Source: Planctomycetota bacterium (GTDB taxonomy: Bacteria > Planctomycetota > UBA1135 > UBA2386). From it: 15,610 nt of DNA. Location: contig JAEUHU010000327.1 in assembly GCA_016793305.1 (NCBI GenBank), positions 1-15,610 of the forward strand, read 5' to 3'. The position numbers and the translations under genes were made by a program. Positions 13,407 to 15,610 of the stretch are shown here, piece after piece; within the stretch, counting starts at the first letter, position 1, and every line of letters starts with the position of its first letter. The notes beneath the pieces were generated by a model. It did no database searches, was not told the DNA's origin, and saw only the letters and a program-made list of their open reading frames with translations.

Positions 13407-13784
13407 ATGCCTCGCAGTCGTCTCCGCAGCAGCGCCGTGCTGTTCTCCCTCGTCCTGGCCCAGGCCTGCGCCTCACTGCCGTACGACCTCGCGGAAGTGC
13501 CGTTTCCGGTCAGCGCCTCGCCCGCCAAGGAACCCGGCGGCGAGCCGTTCGAGGTGAACGCGCACTACACGATGTGGGTGCACGGTCTGTTCGGCGAGTG
13601 GAAGCCCGACATCGCCGCCGAACTGAACAAGGCCGCCAATCCGTGCTCGGGGATCAGCGACTTCCGCGTCACCGTCGGGGCGGGCTTCCACGAGTGGCTC
13701 GTCACGCACCTGACGCTGGGCTTCGTGCGCATGAAGTCGGTGCGGATCACCGGCCGTCGACACGCCCTGCCGTCGATGCCGTAG
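13407..13784 (+). CDS. Small Bor-like lipoprotein
   Basis: This 125-residue product has an N-terminal hydrophobic segment ending VLAQACAS, a plausible but not ideal lipobox with Cys21 as the lipidation site. The remainder resembles the Bor lipoprotein family (serum-resistance/outer-membrane Bor of lambda and relatives): a YTMWVHGLFGEW strand motif, a central NPCSGISDFRV segment with the conserved Cys, and FHEWLVTHLTLGFVRMKSVRI near the end, matching Bor's 'sf...ll..lTlGiytp....v'. Function in non-enterobacteria is unknown. ATG 13407 is preferred over the GTG at 13371 because it places the signal sequence at the N-terminus. The last 38 bases overlap tail-to-tail with the HDAC-like gene on the other strand. 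Confidence 0.7.
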   Translation: MPRSRLRSSAVLFSLVLAQACASLPYDLAEVPFPVSASPAKEPGGEPFEVNAHYTMWVHGLFGEWKPDIAAELNKAANPCSGISDFRVTVGAGFHEWLVTHLTLGFVRMKSVRITGRRHALPSMP

Positions 13785-14685
13785 TCGCGTCGCCTGCGGC
13801 CAGCGCTTCGCGAACCGTCGCGGCGTAGACCTCGACGGTGTCGGCGATCTCGACGCCGTAGCCGCCGCCCATCACCGTGACCCACGGCAGGCGGCGGCGG
13901 ACCAGCTCGGCGAACACCATGCGGTCGCGCGCCCGCAGGCCCGCCTTGGTGAGCGCCAGCTTGCCGAGTCGGTCGCCGACGAACGGATCGGCGCCACTGA
14001 GGTAGAACACGAACTCCGGCGCGCTGCGGGCGAACGCCTCGGCGAGCCCGTCGCGCAGCGCTTCGAGGTAGGGTTCGTCGGCGGTGCCGGTCGGCAGCGC
14101 GAGGTCGAGATCGCTGCTCGCCTTCGCAGCGGGGAAGTTCGCGTCACCGTGGATCGAGAACGTGAACACCCGGTCGTCGCCGGCGAAGATCGCCGCGGTG
14201 CCGTCGCCCTGGTGCACGTCGGTGTCGACCACCAGCACGGCTCGGCGCCCGCTCTCGCGCTGCACGATGCGCGCGCCGACCGCGACGTCGTTGAAGACGC
14301 AGTAGCCGGCACCGCGGTCCGCGCGCGCGTGGTGCGTGCCGCCGGCCAGGTAGATGGCAGCCCCGTGCGAAAGCGCCGTGCGGGTCGCGGCGATCGTGCC
14401 GCCGCAGCTGCGCAGCGAGCGCTCGACCAGCTCGGGACTCCACGGGAAGCCGATGCGCTGCATCGCCTCGCGCGACAGGGCACCCGCGGCGAACGCGTCC
14501 ACGTAGTCCGCCGTGTGCACCAGCAACAGCTCGTCGCGCGTGGCGCGCGGTGCCAGCAACAGCTCGGCACCGCAGCTCGCCGGCCACTTCTCGACGGTCT
14601 CGCGCAGCAGCCGGTACTTCGCCAGCGGGAAGCGGTGGCCGTGCGGCAGCGGGAACTCGAACGGGTCGCTGTAGAAGACCTTCAC
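13747..14685 (-). CDS. Histone deacetylase superfamily protein (class IV/HDAC11-like)
   Basis: The 312-residue zinc-dependent deacetylase is complete. It opens with VFYSDPFEFPLPHGHRFP and KYRLLRE, the bacterial class IV-type N-terminus. Active-site motifs: GGTHHARAD (His118, His119), GYCVFNDVA, VVDTDVHQGDGT (zinc ligands Asp156 and His158), SIHGDANFP, YLSGADPFVGDRLGKL (zinc ligand Asp233) and MGGGYG (Tyr276, the transition-state tyrosine). The family removes acetyl or longer acyl groups from lysines, polyamines or small amides in the cytosol; the substrate is not known. The start is GTG 14685: the motif begins there, GAGGGA lies just upstream, and it overlaps the stop of the PGPGW-type gene as GTGA, indicating translational coupling. 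It is the last gene of a minus-strand operon; its 3' end overlaps the Bor-like gene. Confidence 0.95.
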   Translation of the reverse strand: MKVFYSDPFEFPLPHGHRFPLAKYRLLRETVEKWPASCGAELLLAPRATRDELLLVHTADYVDAFAAGALSREAMQRIGFPWSPELVERSLRSCGGTIAATRTALSHGAAIYLAGGTHHARADRGAGYCVFNDVAVGARIVQRESGRRAVLVVDTDVHQGDGTAAIFAGDDRVFTFSIHGDANFPAAKASSDLDLALPTGTADEPYLEALRDGLAEAFARSAPEFVFYLSGADPFVGDRLGKLALTKAGLRARDRMVFAELVRRRLPWVTVMGGGYGVEIADTVEVYAATVREALAAGDATTASTAGRVDGR

Positions 14686-15101
14686 GGTCCCTCGAGCACG
14701 AACGGGGGCACAGAGCGCTTCTGCCGCATGCGGTCGAGGAAGCTGCGGATCGCCGGGCGCCGCACCAGCCGCAGTTCGACCGCGCGCTTGCCGGGGAAGT
14801 CGAGCAGCAGCAGGCCGATCAGGATCGTCAGCAGACCTTGCCCGGGCAGCACCAGCATCGCGATGCCGGCCAGCGTGAAGACCACGCCGAGCAGGTTCTT
14901 GCCGACGTGCCACAGCCACGCGGTCAACGGCCGTCGCGCGCGCAACGACGCACGTTCGGCGACGAAGTAGTCGGCGGGCAGGCGCACGACGACGACCGGC
15001 AGCAGCAGCACCGTCAGCACCAACGACCCCAGTGACAGGCCGAACAGCCACCCGAGCAGGGCACCGTGCCCCTCCAGCCACTGCCACAACGCGTCGAACA
15101 T
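14682..15101 (-). CDS. Small PGPGW-type membrane protein
   Basis: This 139-residue protein starts at ATG 15101. The first hydrophobic segment covers about 14-40 (LLGWLFGLSLGSLVLTVLLL), then a basic loop, then a hairpin of two hydrophobic segments (about 67-101) joined by LVLPGQGLLT, the position of the PGPGW signature in the 'putative transmembrane protein (PGPGW)' family; GIAMLVLPGQG and LLLLDFPGKR are the closest matches. The C-terminus is basic and cytosolic. The function of this family is not established. It lies 14 bp after the preceding minus-strand gene, and its TGA overlaps the GTG of the HDAC-like gene, so the three are very likely one transcript. Confidence 0.8.
   Translation of the reverse strand: MFDALWQWLEGHGALLGWLFGLSLGSLVLTVLLLPVVVVRLPADYFVAERASLRARRPLTAWLWHVGKNLLGVVFTLAGIAMLVLPGQGLLTILIGLLLLDFPGKRAVELRLVRRPAIRSFLDRMRQKRSVPPFVLEGP
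14688..14693 (-). promoter_or_regulatory. Ribosome binding site of the HDAC-like gene
   Basis: On the minus strand GAGGGA precedes GTG 14685 by two bases (four from GAGG). It supports GTG as the start of the deacetylase; upstream in-frame starts would overlap the membrane protein gene. The spacing is short, so reinitiation through the GTGA overlap may matter more. Confidence 0.42.
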
Positions 15102-15115
15102 CGAGGGAACCGAGA

Positions 15116-15610
15116 CTAGCGGCGACCCGACGCGCCGTCGTCGTCCTCGTCGTCGCAGTCGCAGAACGGCAGGCCGAGCAGACCGAACAACCAGCCGACC
15201 GCGAGATCGACGACCAGCGCCGGTGGAGTCAGCGCCAGCTTCGCAGCGAGCGAACGATCGTCCTTCTTCTGCCCGCGCACGAGGTCGCGTTCGACCAGGT
15301 GCATCGGCCACGTCAGCCCTGCGCCGCCGAGCGACTCGAGGCCCTGGCGTGCTTGGATCGCCGCGAACGACCACGTCGAGCGATGCACGAAGGCGCCTTC
15401 GGCGTCGACCTGCAGCTGACCACCCAGCACCGCGAGGCCCGCCGGCACCAGCCAGACCGCGGAATCCGCCCCGTTGGTCGCGAGCAGGGCCACGCGCGCG
15501 CCGGCCAGCGCCGCGCGTTCCCGGCCGGGCGACCAGCTGGCCTCCTCGGCCCGCGTCGTCCACGGCAACCCCTCGGCGTCGAGCAGCAGGGAACCGAACA
15601 CCACCCAGCC
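15116..15610 (-). CDS. Hypothetical protein with C-terminal membrane segment and acidic tail (5' end outside window)
   Basis: The frame is open from the window edge to the stop at 15116; the visible 164 codons lack a convincing start (two GTGs at 15604 and 15601 are possible), so I treat it as truncated. A mixed domain is followed by the basic stretch DLVRGQKKDD, a hydrophobic helix (about LALTPPALVVDLAVGWLFGLLGL), and a Cys/Asp-rich tail CDCDDEDDDG. I recognise no family. The tail could bind metal. It is 14 bp upstream of the PGPGW-type gene and is probably the same operon. Confidence 0.62.
   Translation of the reverse strand, partial: GWVVFGSLLLDAEGLPWTTRAEEASWSPGRERAALAGARVALLATNGADSAVWLVPAGLAVLGGQLQVDAEGAFVHRSTWSFAAIQARQGLESLGGAGLTWPMHLVERDLVRGQKKDDRSLAAKLALTPPALVVDLAVGWLFGLLGLPFCDCDDEDDDGASGRR

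Overview
The window comes from a high-GC bacterium, most likely a planctomycete (Planctomycetota) of a poorly characterised lineage; this is inference, not proof. The supports are strong G/C bias at third codon positions, few Shine-Dalgarno sequences, large secreted proteins whose C-termini share a 'VP...L.G....(F/L)Q' pattern that I associate with planctomycete exported proteins, a futalosine-pathway mqnA, and a bacterial class IV-type histone deacetylase homologue. A complete archaeal-type topoisomerase VI operon is the outstanding feature.

Layout. 1-3419 (minus strand): a probable three-gene run consisting of a secreted PQQ-dependent sugar dehydrogenase-like protein (GSDH beta-propeller plus Ig-like domain), a membrane-anchored thioredoxin-fold protein with a CHSC motif, and a secreted trypsin-like serine protease cut by the window edge. 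3677-4423 (plus): an MqnA-like protein whose last ~20 codons are duplicated, in another frame, just after its stop. 4537-5670 (minus): a secreted right-handed beta-helix protein. 5671-5861: a divergent control region with a strong bulged hairpin and two identical palindromes. 5862-8796 (plus): top6B-top6A, with intact ATPase, Toprim and catalytic-tyrosine motifs, ending in nested or alternative hairpins.

8797-11150 is lower in GC and looks like an accessory insertion: a secreted GH49/GH28-type beta-helix glycosidase-like protein (9141-10679, minus) in which one of the three catalytic aspartates appears to be asparagine, perhaps coupled through an ATGA overlap to a 63-residue hydrophobic ORF. 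11151-13348 (plus) holds two tandem paralogous SAM-dependent methyltransferases, followed by a Bor-like small lipoprotein (13407-13784). 13747-15610 (minus) is a compact operon: an incomplete acidic-tailed membrane protein, a PGPGW-type small membrane protein, and a complete class IV HDAC-like deacetylase whose GTG start overlaps the preceding stop.

Functionally the window mixes envelope/secreted proteins (propeller, beta-helices, protease, thioredoxin), quinone biosynthesis and a DNA topology operon. I see no CRISPR array, tRNA, rRNA or transposase. The most promising new-biology leads are the bacterial Topo VI operon with a candidate sliding-clamp-binding peptide at the B-subunit N-terminus and a structured leader, and the shared C-terminal motif of the exported proteins.
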